From Segetibacter sp. 3557_3 (GTDB lineage: Bacteria; Bacteroidota; Bacteroidia; Chitinophagales; Chitinophagaceae), in assembly GCF_004354985.1 (NCBI RefSeq), contig NZ_SMSK01000006.1, positions 1-64,000 on the forward strand: a stretch of 64,000 nucleotides of DNA, read 5' to 3'. Both the position numbers and the translations under genes were made by a program. Position 1 is the first letter of the stretch; the number at the start of each line of letters is the position of its first letter. Below the pieces are notes generated by a model. It was not told the DNA's origin. It saw only the letters and a list, made by a program, of their open reading frames with translations, and searched no databases. Positions 56,671 through 64,000 of this stretch are shown here, piece by piece.

Positions 56671-56715
56671 TATTGAGGTATTGGGTATTGAGGTATCGGG
56701 TATTGAGGTATTAAG
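56671..56715. repeat. 15-bp tandem repeat, three copies
   Basis: TATTGAGGTATTGGG, TATTGAGGTATCGGG and TATTGAGGTATTAAG follow one another without spacers. It is intergenic, between the lipoprotein terminator and the lspA 3' end. The remainder of 56641-56932 holds nothing recognisable. Confidence 0.85.
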
Positions 56716-56932
56716 GTGCTGGGTAAACAGGTAGTGGTAAAAGGCGGATAAAAAAGCGATGTTAGGTTGATGTGAAACGCACTAGCTATGGGCGGTATTG
56801 ACCAACCCACTCTGCCATTAACATTAAGCAGGAGTTCGTTGAAAAGTAGCAGTATATAAGCGGTTCGACGATCTTATGATAAGCGGAAGAATGGCTTAAC
56901 CCAGTTTCAAATTAGTAGAATTGAGTATGGGG

Positions 56933-57679
56933 CTACTGCACCTGAACATTGTCGTCGACAGGAGCGTTTGTTTCAACCGTGGTATGGCGTTCTTCGGTTT
57001 GCTTGTTGAAAAAGCGATTTTGAAAAATCAGGATCGTAATTACGCCGATCGAAATGCAGGCATCTGCGATGTTAAACACAGGTCGGAAAAATTCAAAATC
57101 TTCCCCGCCCCAAAACGGAAACCATTCAGGATAGCGGGCGTTGGAAACGATTGGAAAATACAACATGTCTACTACCTTGCCGTGCAGAAAACCAGCATAT
57201 CCCTGCCCCACAGGAACTACTTTGGCCACATTTTGAATGTAAGGATCACTCTCCTGGAATATCAAACCATAGAACATACTATCTATAAGATTGCCCAATG
57301 CTCCTGCATAAATCAGGGAAGCGCAAAGAATGAACCCGCGGTGGTACTGTTTGCGTATGAAATTCCGGATAATGAACGTACCCGCAATAACCGCCACCAG
57401 CCTAAATAGCGTCAGAACAACCTTACCCCACTCGCCGCCCCACTTCCAGCCCCAGGCCATTCCCTCATTTTCTACAAAGTGAAGACGGAACCAGCTCTGA
57501 CCAAAGACGCGGATTTCTTCCCCAAGATAATAGTGCGTCTTGATGTACAACTTAACAGCCTGGTCAATAAACAGCAGGACAAGTACGAACAGGACAATCT
57601 TTACTGGTTTAACAGGCTTTGCACCAATAAAACCGTCATTAGAAGTAGCGTTTACCAAGTTTAAAAATTTAAAATTCAA
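56933..57679 (-). CDS. lspA: Lipoprotein signal peptidase (signal peptidase II)
   Basis: Cleaves prolipoproteins before the lipid-modified Cys in the inner membrane. Up to 248 residues with four membrane segments, FVENEGMAWG, and the two catalytic Asp: Asp133 in GNLID and Asp206 in FNIADACIS. The chain is longer than in E. coli (about 165), as usual for Bacteroidota, through an insert at about 140-195 and a polar C-tail. The frame has no ATG before the first helix; the TTG at 57679 or another TTG seven codons on must be used. It follows murF-alr after 99 nt. Its substrates in this window include the LemA, GldB and macroglobulin lipoproteins. Confidence 0.92.
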   Translation of the reverse strand: MNFKFLNLVNATSNDGFIGAKPVKPVKIVLFVLVLLFIDQAVKLYIKTHYYLGEEIRVFGQSWFRLHFVENEGMAWGWKWGGEWGKVVLTLFRLVAVIAGTFIIRNFIRKQYHRGFILCASLIYAGALGNLIDSMFYGLIFQESDPYIQNVAKVVPVGQGYAGFLHGKVVDMLYFPIVSNARYPEWFPFWGGEDFEFFRPVFNIADACISIGVITILIFQNRFFNKQTEERHTTVETNAPVDDNVQVQ

Positions 57680-57778
57680 AGATATGGATGTGTGAGGGTT
57701 CCAGAATTAAGTAATCCCACTTTGAAACGGGCAGCCTTAAGTTTAACGATCATAAAACAACTCTCATACACATAAGTA

Positions 57779-60283
57779 TTACTCTTCAAAATACACTCTT
57801 TTTACCCTTTGGCTTATACCAGTCATGATTTCGTAAGGAATCGTTTCACACCATTCCGCTATCCGGGTAACCGGAAGATTCGTTCCAAAAACCTCAACGT
57901 AATCATCTTCACGAACCCCATCTATGTTTGTAACGTCTAACATCGTCATGTCCATGCAAACATTGCCGATAACCGGTGCCAGGGCACCCCGAACCAACAT
58001 GCTGCCCACACCATTGCCGAGCTTTCGGCTAAACCCATCAGCATATCCAATTCTCACCGTAGCTATTATACTGTCACGATGCAGCAGCCCGGCCCTGCTG
58101 TAACCAACTGTTTCGCCGACTTGAACCTTACGTACCTGGGCGACTGTGGTCCTCAGGCTAACTGCAGGCTGCAAAGGAAGGTTAACTCCTGGTGCGGGTA
58201 CCCCATAGAGGCCTATCCCAAGGCGTACCATATCATATTGCAGGTGAGGATGCCGAAAGATAGCGCCCGTATTTGAAAGGTGTTTAATAAAGGTATACCC
58301 GATCAAGCTTTCGATGGATCCACAGGCAGCTTCAAAATCGGAAGCTTGCCGTAGTGAAAACGCGTCATGCAGCGGGTTATCACTCCCAACCAGGTGACTA
58401 AACACCGAACGTACCACCAGACGATGATTTGCGACAAGTATATCCGTAAGTAAGGGTACATCGAAGGTTTCAAAACCAAGACGATGCATGCCGGTGTCAA
58501 TCTTTAGATGAATAGGAAATCCTGCCAATCCTGCGCGGTTGAGGTATTCATCAAAGGCCCTCAGGATTGAAAAAGAGTATAGTTCGGGTTCCAGGTTGTA
58601 CTCGACCAGGGCATCGAAGGTCACTTCTTCAGGGTTCATTACCATAATGGGCAAACTAACCCCGTCTTTCCTCAGGGTTATACCTTCGTCGGCATAGGCC
58701 ACCGCGAGATAATCAACTTTCTGGTACTGTAGCAAACGCGCGATCTCCACGCTACCACTACCATAACTGAATGCTTTAACCATCGCCATAACCTTTGTAT
58801 GCGGGTGCAGTATACGCTGGTAGGCCTTCAGGTTATGAACCATCGCACTTAGGTTTACTTCGAGAATGGTTTGATGGGTCTGTGCCTCAAGCAGGTGCCC
58901 GATCCGTTCAAACTCGAACACCCTTGCACCCTTCAGGAGAATCACTTCATCTCTGAAAAGGCTGGTATGAACAGCCTGGAGGAAAGCGTCTGTAGACTCA
59001 TAGCAGTGAACCTGGCACCCGGTAGAAGGCCGGCCTTCGGCTACCTCCAAACCTGCACGTATACCATAAAAGCCCGGTCCGATAAGGATAAGCCGGTTGA
59101 TACCAGCAGCTTCAACCTTATCCAGCACCAACTTAACAAGATGTGCAGGCGAAAGGCCGGATTCTAATATGTCGGATAAAATAACGGTTGAATTCTTTCC
59201 CACGGATTGCTGCCGTAGATAATCAAGGGCCAGCGCAAAAGAAAGCAGATCGTTGCTGTAGCTATCGTTAATTAGTAAGCAACCATGTATAGCCGCCTTC
59301 AATTGCATACGCATATCTACTGCAATAAGGTGGCGCATTCTTTCTGAAATGAGCTCCTGGTTATAGCCGAGGATGATGAGTACACACCAACAGGTTATGG
59401 CATTGTCTATGGAGACCCGGTCAGTAAACGGTATGGTGACCGAAACAGGAATACCGGCATAAACCCCGTTGATCGTGGTGGCGGTGTTGGTGGTCGTTTT
59501 ATTAACGACAAACAGGCTTGCTTCGCTACGACGACTCCAAGAAAAAAACGAAATGTCCTGATCCCTGCGGGCGCTCTGCAGGTGTTCAGGATTAAACCCG
59601 GGAGTAAGCGCATCCTTACAATACACCAATTGTTTTACCCCGGCAAACAGGATTGCTTTTTCCCGGGCCTTTTGCAGGTCATTGGCAAATCCTTCTTTGT
59701 GTGCCTCACCAATATTGGTTAGTATCCCTATCGTTGGCCTGATCATATCCTCAAGGCGACTCATTTCTCCGGGGCGTGAGATGCCTGCCTCGAAAATGCC
59801 AAGTTGGTGCACCTCATCCATTTGCCATATACTTAGTGGCACACCTGTTTGTGAATTGTAGCTGCGCGGATTTCTTACGATATTAAGATCAGGCTGTAAC
59901 AATTGGTATAGCCACTCTTTGACGATGGTTTTACCATTGCTGCCCGTAATACCGACAATGGGGAAATCGAACTTTTGCCGGTGAACAGAGGCAAGGGTTT
60001 GTAGTGCATTTCGCACATCGTCAACAATTATAAAGTTTACCGATGGCCAGGCTTCAACGTCAACACCAGCGGGCACCACAAAGTTGAACACCCCTCTCGA
60101 TATAAGATCACCGATATAGTAAGAACCCTCATTGCGGGATCCGTGCAAGGCAAAAAACAGGGATGTTGTACTAAATACAAGCCGACGGCTGTCGATCAAC
60201 AAATGCTCAATGGTTGCACCAGGATCTGTAAGCCTGGCTTTGCCTTGAAGAATTGCTGCAATGTTCCCTATAGTGTAAGACAA
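57779..60283 (-). CDS. murF-alr: Bifunctional MurF ligase / alanine racemase
   Basis: 834 residues fusing two peptidoglycan precursor enzymes. Residues 1-450 are MurF-like, adding D-Ala-D-Ala to the UDP-MurNAc-tripeptide, with the ATP P-loop ITGSNGKT at 112-119 and EAGISRPGEM. From about 465 on is a complete alanine racemase, with the PLP lysine Lys503 in AMVKAFSYGSG, HLKIDTGMHRLGF, and the GYADGFSRKLGNG and VCMDMTM motifs. The MurF half has GKTI where most have GKTT. The start is TTG: an in-frame TAA lies seven codons upstream and no ATG fits. It begins 18 nt after the terC stop, so the two are co-transcribed. The fusion is common in Bacteroidota. Confidence 0.95.
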   Translation of the reverse strand: MSYTIGNIAAILQGKARLTDPGATIEHLLIDSRRLVFSTTSLFFALHGSRNEGSYYIGDLISRGVFNFVVPAGVDVEAWPSVNFIIVDDVRNALQTLASVHRQKFDFPIVGITGSNGKTIVKEWLYQLLQPDLNIVRNPRSYNSQTGVPLSIWQMDEVHQLGIFEAGISRPGEMSRLEDMIRPTIGILTNIGEAHKEGFANDLQKAREKAILFAGVKQLVYCKDALTPGFNPEHLQSARRDQDISFFSWSRRSEASLFVVNKTTTNTATTINGVYAGIPVSVTIPFTDRVSIDNAITCWCVLIILGYNQELISERMRHLIAVDMRMQLKAAIHGCLLINDSYSNDLLSFALALDYLRQQSVGKNSTVILSDILESGLSPAHLVKLVLDKVEAAGINRLILIGPGFYGIRAGLEVAEGRPSTGCQVHCYESTDAFLQAVHTSLFRDEVILLKGARVFEFERIGHLLEAQTHQTILEVNLSAMVHNLKAYQRILHPHTKVMAMVKAFSYGSGSVEIARLLQYQKVDYLAVAYADEGITLRKDGVSLPIMVMNPEEVTFDALVEYNLEPELYSFSILRAFDEYLNRAGLAGFPIHLKIDTGMHRLGFETFDVPLLTDILVANHRLVVRSVFSHLVGSDNPLHDAFSLRQASDFEAACGSIESLIGYTFIKHLSNTGAIFRHPHLQYDMVRLGIGLYGVPAPGVNLPLQPAVSLRTTVAQVRKVQVGETVGYSRAGLLHRDSIIATVRIGYADGFSRKLGNGVGSMLVRGALAPVIGNVCMDMTMLDVTNIDGVREDDYVEVFGTNLPVTRIAEWCETIPYEIMTGISQRVKRVYFEE

Positions 60284-60301
60284 TCCCGGGAGGTTAATGG
60301 G

Positions 60302-61279
60302 TTAGAGATCTTCCTGAGGCAGAGGGGCAGGATTGTTCCGGGAGGCGTAAATTGAATATGCAATTGAACCGCCCAGGCATAAGATAATAACCGCAAGTGA
60401 TATATAAATAGATATGTGAATGTCGAAGAATTCAATCAACATCTTAACACCGATAAACACAAGTACAATTGCGATACCCTGTTGCAGGTAGTCGAATTTG
60501 TCTACTGCTCCCCGCAAGAGGAAGAATAAACTCCGAAGGCCCAGAACGGCGAAAATGTTTGAAGAATAGATGACCATGATATCATCGGAAGTAAATGGCT
60601 GGGTCGCCTTTTCGCGAACGAGCGACACTACTGTCGGTATGCTGTCGAGAGCAAACACGATATCCGTACCCGCAAGCATAAACACAACAATGGCCAGAGA
60701 GGTGAAATAAATCTTACCGTCCTGGCGTACCATGAACCTTCCCCTTGGTTGAAGGGTTGTGATCCGGAAAACCTTCTGAATAGCACGGTAAATAAAGCTA
60801 TCAGCGGGATTATACTCATCATCCTCTTTCTGGAAAAACAGGTGTATACCGGTATACAACAGGAAAGCTCCGAACACGTACAACAGCCAGTGAAAACGGT
60901 CGATGAGTTCGATACCAAGCCATATAAAGAGGATCCTAAATACAATCGCCAACAGTATCCCGATGAGCAGCGCACGACCGGCATCAAGTTCGTGCACCCT
61001 GAAAAATGTGAATATCAGGATGAAAACAAAGATGTTGTCGATACTCAGGCTCCATTCCATCAGGTAAGCAGTAATATATTTCGTACCTACTTCTCCACCC
61101 TTTTGAAACCACAGGAAAGCGCAAAACGCCAATGATAAGAGTACCCAAAAGATGGTCTGGAATAGTGCCTTCCTGATTGTTATCACCGATTGGCTTTTAC
61201 TCATTATCCCGAGATCAAAAACCAGGGCCAACACTAATGCAATACCGAAAATGAGATAAGTAATCTGGTCAACAGTCAT
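60302..61279 (-). CDS. TerC family membrane protein
   Basis: 325 residues with about nine membrane segments. Family features are MEWSLSIDNIFVFILIF and GTDIVFALDSIPTV, each with a conserved acidic residue inside a helix, and the cytoplasmic loop between helices 4 and 5 (FFQKEDDEYNPADS). TerC/Alx proteins are linked to tellurite resistance and manganese export or metal loading of exported enzymes. It is the first gene of a terC, murF-alr, lspA string. Confidence 0.93.
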   Translation of the reverse strand: MTVDQITYLIFGIALVLALVFDLGIMSKSQSVITIRKALFQTIFWVLLSLAFCAFLWFQKGGEVGTKYITAYLMEWSLSIDNIFVFILIFTFFRVHELDAGRALLIGILLAIVFRILFIWLGIELIDRFHWLLYVFGAFLLYTGIHLFFQKEDDEYNPADSFIYRAIQKVFRITTLQPRGRFMVRQDGKIYFTSLAIVVFMLAGTDIVFALDSIPTVVSLVREKATQPFTSDDIMVIYSSNIFAVLGLRSLFFLLRGAVDKFDYLQQGIAIVLVFIGVKMLIEFFDIHISIYISLAVIILCLGGSIAYSIYASRNNPAPLPQEDL

Positions 61280-61295
61280 GATAAAATTTGAAAGC

Positions 61296-61303
61296 CAAAA
61301 ATA
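61296..61303 (-). promoter_or_regulatory. terC promoter candidate, -7 box
   Basis: TATTTTTG on the minus strand, 17 nt before the terC ATG, a perfect TAnnTTTG with no clear -33 TTG. It would give a very short leader. Confidence 0.4.
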
Positions 61304-61361
61304 AACAAAGCATTTACGAAATACGTGATATATATCTTAGCCGACAGGTTAAGTTATTCTT

Positions 61362-61413
61362 TTGGACCCAGCTGAAGAGGTACTATGGAGCATCGTTGCG
61401 TCGCACTCTTTTA
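61362..61413 (+). repeat. Dispersed intergenic repeat, copy E (long form)
   Basis: TTGGACCCAGCTGAAG, then CTATGGAGCATCGTTGCG and TCGCACTCTT: the same order of blocks as copy D at 46579-46633. It lies in the terC-gldG gap, upstream of terC. Confidence 0.75.
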
Positions 61414-61475
61414 CTTTTCGTATGCGCCTCGGCCATAACCACGATGCGCATAAACCATCAGTGCTAAATACCCTG

Positions 61476-63188
61476 TTAATTGGAATATAAACGCTTTCTC
61501 CTTACCTGATAAAGCCATCCAAACAATAGTACAAGTACAACAGGTATCCCAAGGTTAAGGTACTGCCATTTGGTTTTTTGTTCAGCCAGCTTCGCTTTGT
61601 CGAGTAAGCGTAATGCTACATCCTTTGCCCTTGTTTCAAGTATGCCGTTCTGGCTCACCAGGTAGTCAACAGCATTAAGCAGGAAATCCTTATTGGCAAA
61701 CTGGTAATTTTCATATTGTTGTTTACCCATGGGCAACGCACCCTGTGTCTGGCTGACTGTATTGGTAACGAGGTCGCCATCACTTACTACGATTTGCCGG
61801 CTTTCCTTTAACGCTGTAGGCGTAAATGGCTTGTCGGAGTACAGTGAAAGACTATCCCGGAGTGCCTGTGATAACCGGTTTGCATAAAGTGAGGAAAACC
61901 TGCCTTCGAGGAGTACAGCCACCGGCAGGTAGCTCCTGTTAAAGGTCCTCAGGTCTTCTTCGGTCTTTACACTTTGAAGGCTAACGAGTGCCGGGGAACT
62001 AAGGGTTCGGCTTAGGGTATCTGATGTAAGCAGTACCGTTTTCCGTATCCCGGGAGCTTTAATCGTATCGATTGACCCGGGAAAAATGCTCAGGATGTCA
62101 TCGAGATTCTTTGAAACGGGATGGCTACCGGTTGAGGTTAACAGAGGGTAATAGGGAAATGGCAGACGCTGAATCTGCGGCTGATCACCAACCTGGCCCA
62201 CTACAAGCGGTTGCTTTGCACTTTTCAGGTCCTGCAAAAGGTCGTTATTTATGCGCACCCCGTATTTGAACAACAGGTCTTCAATGTTTAGGTTTTTGTC
62301 GAACGCTACAAAGTCGGCCTGGGCACGTAAGAGGCTATCCATCTCGGCATAAAGCTTATCGATAAACCAGATTACGTTGCCCCCGTTCAATACATACTGA
62401 TCGATTTTCAGTTTTTCGATATCATTAAACGGCTTTGAAGGCTTCACCACTAACAATGCCTGGATAGTATCGGGGTCTAATGCTGCGCGTGCAAGGTCAA
62501 TTACGCCAAAGCGGTAATTGTTGCTCATTACCTCGAAAAGATCCTTTACTGTTGGGTTTAATGGCTCCCCGTTACCCGCCGCATAAGCAATAACCGGCAG
62601 GCTCTTGCGGGTAAGTTTATGTATAGCGTCGGCAAACTTAAATTCCAATAAGGCTTCGCTGTAATTGAGGGTACTTTCTTCATCCTGGCCGCTCCTTCCG
62701 CTCATCAGGTCAACTGGTATCTGGCGGTCGCCGTACTTAACGAGCGCAGCAGGGAAAATCAGCCTTTCTGTTTTTTCTTCTCCTTCTTTGGCAGTTACCT
62801 GGTTATTAAAAGGGCGAATGCCTTGTTGAACCAGGCTATCGTAAACAGCATATCGCAGACTATCAGGCATACCCTCGCCCGGCCTGACAAACCGGTATTG
62901 CAGGTTTGTTCCCCCGTATTCCCTGAACTCGGCCAGCAACTCGTCAGTAGCAATGCCAAGCCTTTTAAATCCCGCGCTTAATTCACCTGTGAGCAAAACA
63001 TCTACCTGCACCTGCTCATCCAATCCCTTCAGGAGCTCCTTAGTAGACGGGCTAAGTGAATAACGCTTTTCCGTTGTAAGGTCTAACCGGTAGTGAAAAA
63101 CCGACACCAGGTAGATTGCTGCAATAAATACAAGCAATGTCGGAAGCCACCAAAGTTTATTGTTCAACAACTTTTCTGCAATTCTCAT
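61476..63188 (-). CDS. gldG: Gliding motility ABC transporter component GldG
   Basis: 570 residues with one N-terminal and one C-terminal membrane segment (LVFIAAIYLVSVF; LGIPVVLVLLFGWLYQ) around a large periplasmic part of the ABC-type uncharacterised-transport (DUF4350/GldG-like) fold. Family features are YSLSPSTKELLKGLDEQVQVDVLL, GMPDSLRYAVYDSLVQQGI, PVIAYAAGNGE and QYVLNGGNVIWFID. GldG works with the permease GldF and the ATPase GldA in gliding flavobacteria. It is downstream of gldF with a 141-nt gap. gldA is not in the window. Confidence 0.93.
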   Translation of the reverse strand: MRIAEKLLNNKLWWLPTLLVFIAAIYLVSVFHYRLDLTTEKRYSLSPSTKELLKGLDEQVQVDVLLTGELSAGFKRLGIATDELLAEFREYGGTNLQYRFVRPGEGMPDSLRYAVYDSLVQQGIRPFNNQVTAKEGEEKTERLIFPAALVKYGDRQIPVDLMSGRSGQDEESTLNYSEALLEFKFADAIHKLTRKSLPVIAYAAGNGEPLNPTVKDLFEVMSNNYRFGVIDLARAALDPDTIQALLVVKPSKPFNDIEKLKIDQYVLNGGNVIWFIDKLYAEMDSLLRAQADFVAFDKNLNIEDLLFKYGVRINNDLLQDLKSAKQPLVVGQVGDQPQIQRLPFPYYPLLTSTGSHPVSKNLDDILSIFPGSIDTIKAPGIRKTVLLTSDTLSRTLSSPALVSLQSVKTEEDLRTFNRSYLPVAVLLEGRFSSLYANRLSQALRDSLSLYSDKPFTPTALKESRQIVVSDGDLVTNTVSQTQGALPMGKQQYENYQFANKDFLLNAVDYLVSQNGILETRAKDVALRLLDKAKLAEQKTKWQYLNLGIPVVLVLLFGWLYQVRRKRLYSN

Positions 63189-63253
63189 GATTTTATTTTT
63201 TCGAAAGCGCCTGTTTCAGATAAAAACCCCCGGAGCCAGGTTGACTGAACCCT

Positions 63254-63265
63254 TAGAACGTTCTA
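63254..63265. promoter_or_regulatory. 12-bp perfect palindrome between gldF and gldG
   Basis: TAGAACGTTCTA reads the same on both strands and lies in the gap between gldF and gldG, about 70 nt before the gldG start. Its size and symmetry suit a dimeric repressor, but no regulator is known for it. Confidence 0.35.
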
Positions 63266-63329
63266 GTATAATTTGCAATACACGGGGCGTTGGCAGGAAT
63301 GAAACAACATGAACGTTTTTCTAACCCCG

Positions 63330-64000
63330 TTATCTTTTAAGCAGGTTTCGTTGCGTAATAAACAGGAAAAAAACGATTACCATAACAAAGTATAGTACGT
63401 CGCGTGTATCTACGACTCCCCTGCTGATGCTCTTATAATGGAAGCTGATGCCAAGCATCTGGATATAGTAATCAACCCCGTTGGCAAATACCGGGAGCTG
63501 ACTTAAAGCCTCAAACCCGCTATAAAGGAGAAAACACACAAAGGCTGAAGCAATAAATGCGACTACCGTATTGTTGGTGAAACTGCTCATACAAATGCCA
63601 ACCGCGGTATACACTGCACCAAGAAACAAGAGTCCCAGGTAGCTACCGATTGTACCACCGATATCAATCCCACCCTTTGCACTCAACTGCTGGATACTGA
63701 CTGCATATACAATTGTGGGCAATAAAGCAATTGCAACAACCAATAAACAACCAAAGAACTTACCCCAAACCACCTGTTGGTTTGTAAGTGGCAAAGTCTT
63801 CAAAAGCTCAAAGGTTCCGGTTTTATATTCATCGGCAACGCTACGCATAGTAATTGTTGGCACCAGGAAAAGCATCACCCATGGCGCCAACGAAAAAAAG
63901 CTATCGAGTGTAGCATAGCCATATTCGAGGATGTTGGAACCGGGAAAGACAAAAAGGAAAAGGCCCATTAATAATAGAAAAAGAACAATTGCGATGTACC
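63330..64000 (-). CDS. gldF: Gliding motility ABC permease GldF (5' end outside the window)
   Basis: The frame stays open to the window edge (IAIVLFLLLMGLFLFVF upstream of the internal Met at 63968), so the true start lies beyond 64000. About 223 residues are visible, with five or six membrane segments and the ABC-2 permease features FFSLAPWVMLFLVPTITMRS, DEYKTGTFELLKTLPLTNQQVVWGK and the C-terminal MVIVFFLFITQRNLLKR. It is the permease partner of GldG, the next gene. Confidence 0.92.
   Translation of the reverse strand, partial: YIAIVLFLLLMGLFLFVFPGSNILEYGYATLDSFFSLAPWVMLFLVPTITMRSVADEYKTGTFELLKTLPLTNQQVVWGKFFGCLLVVAIALLPTIVYAVSIQQLSAKGGIDIGGTIGSYLGLLFLGAVYTAVGICMSSFTNNTVVAFIASAFVCFLLYSGFEALSQLPVFANGVDYYIQMLGISFHYKSISRGVVDTRDVLYFVMVIVFFLFITQRNLLKR

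Noticed and set aside
56671-56715. CRISPR-like array
   Set aside because: Units are 15 bp and directly adjacent with no spacers, and no cas genes are present.

Overview
The window looks like a chromosomal segment of a Bacteroidota bacterium, most likely of the Chitinophagaceae or a near relative. The 16S rRNA 5' end at the left edge has the Bacteroidota-type start. Promoters match the Bacteroidota pattern TTG, then 19-21 nt, then TAnnTTTG (best at the tRNA-Glu, atpG and rrn sites). Gliding genes gldB, gldF and gldG are present, MurF is fused to alanine racemase, and several proteins carry lipoprotein or secretion signals. The family-level placement is inference. The content is mostly core housekeeping. 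I see no prophage, transposase, CRISPR array or integron.

Layout. 1-1515: 5' end of an rrn operon reading out of the window on the minus strand, its promoter region, and truA. 1837-6339: secreted M1 aminopeptidase, convergent with a LemA-TPM-TPM membrane operon. 6461-9073: pgk and gap as separate units. 9359-9528: complete promoter / tRNA-Glu(TTC) / terminator unit. 9890-13279: convergent pair of secreted carbohydrate-active proteins (beta-helix lyase-like protein and a SASA esterase with dockerin-like repeats). 13965-17503: tandem pair of beta-CASP metallo-beta-lactamase nucleases and a DUF4442 hotdog protein. 17928-26126: alpha-2-macroglobulin lipoprotein with penicillin-binding protein 1C. 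26232-32552: small membrane protein, YdcF family, fructosamine kinase family, lysA, scpB, an atpG standing alone, and a small conserved protein. 32666-39468: dienelactone hydrolase family, pfkB, TonB receptor, small membrane protein, gpmI. 39579-43601: DUF4783, nadC, a SUI1/YciH factor, icd, apaG. 43676-47122: gldB divergent from nadE, then a free-standing B12-binding subunit. 47331-50853: circularly permuted ATP-grasp, alpha-E and transglutaminase genes, an under-characterised peptide-modification cluster and the most interesting system here. 51164-56585: enoyl-CoA hydratase, fumC, ldhA, and a three-repeat lipoprotein. 56933-61279: terC, murF-alr, lspA on the minus strand. 61476-64000: gldG and the truncated gldF.

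How the parts fit. Glycolysis (gap, pgk, gpmI, pfkB), the TCA cycle (icd, fumC), D-lactate fermentation (ldhA) and NAD synthesis (nadC, nadE) make a central-metabolism backbone. Envelope building is served by lysA, murF-alr, pbpC and lspA, the last matching the many predicted lipoproteins. Beyond the genes, a dispersed ~20-50 bp intergenic repeat occurs at five places, a 109-bp inverted repeat follows fumC, a 15-bp tandem repeat precedes the lspA 3' end, and a 12-bp palindrome lies between gldF and gldG.
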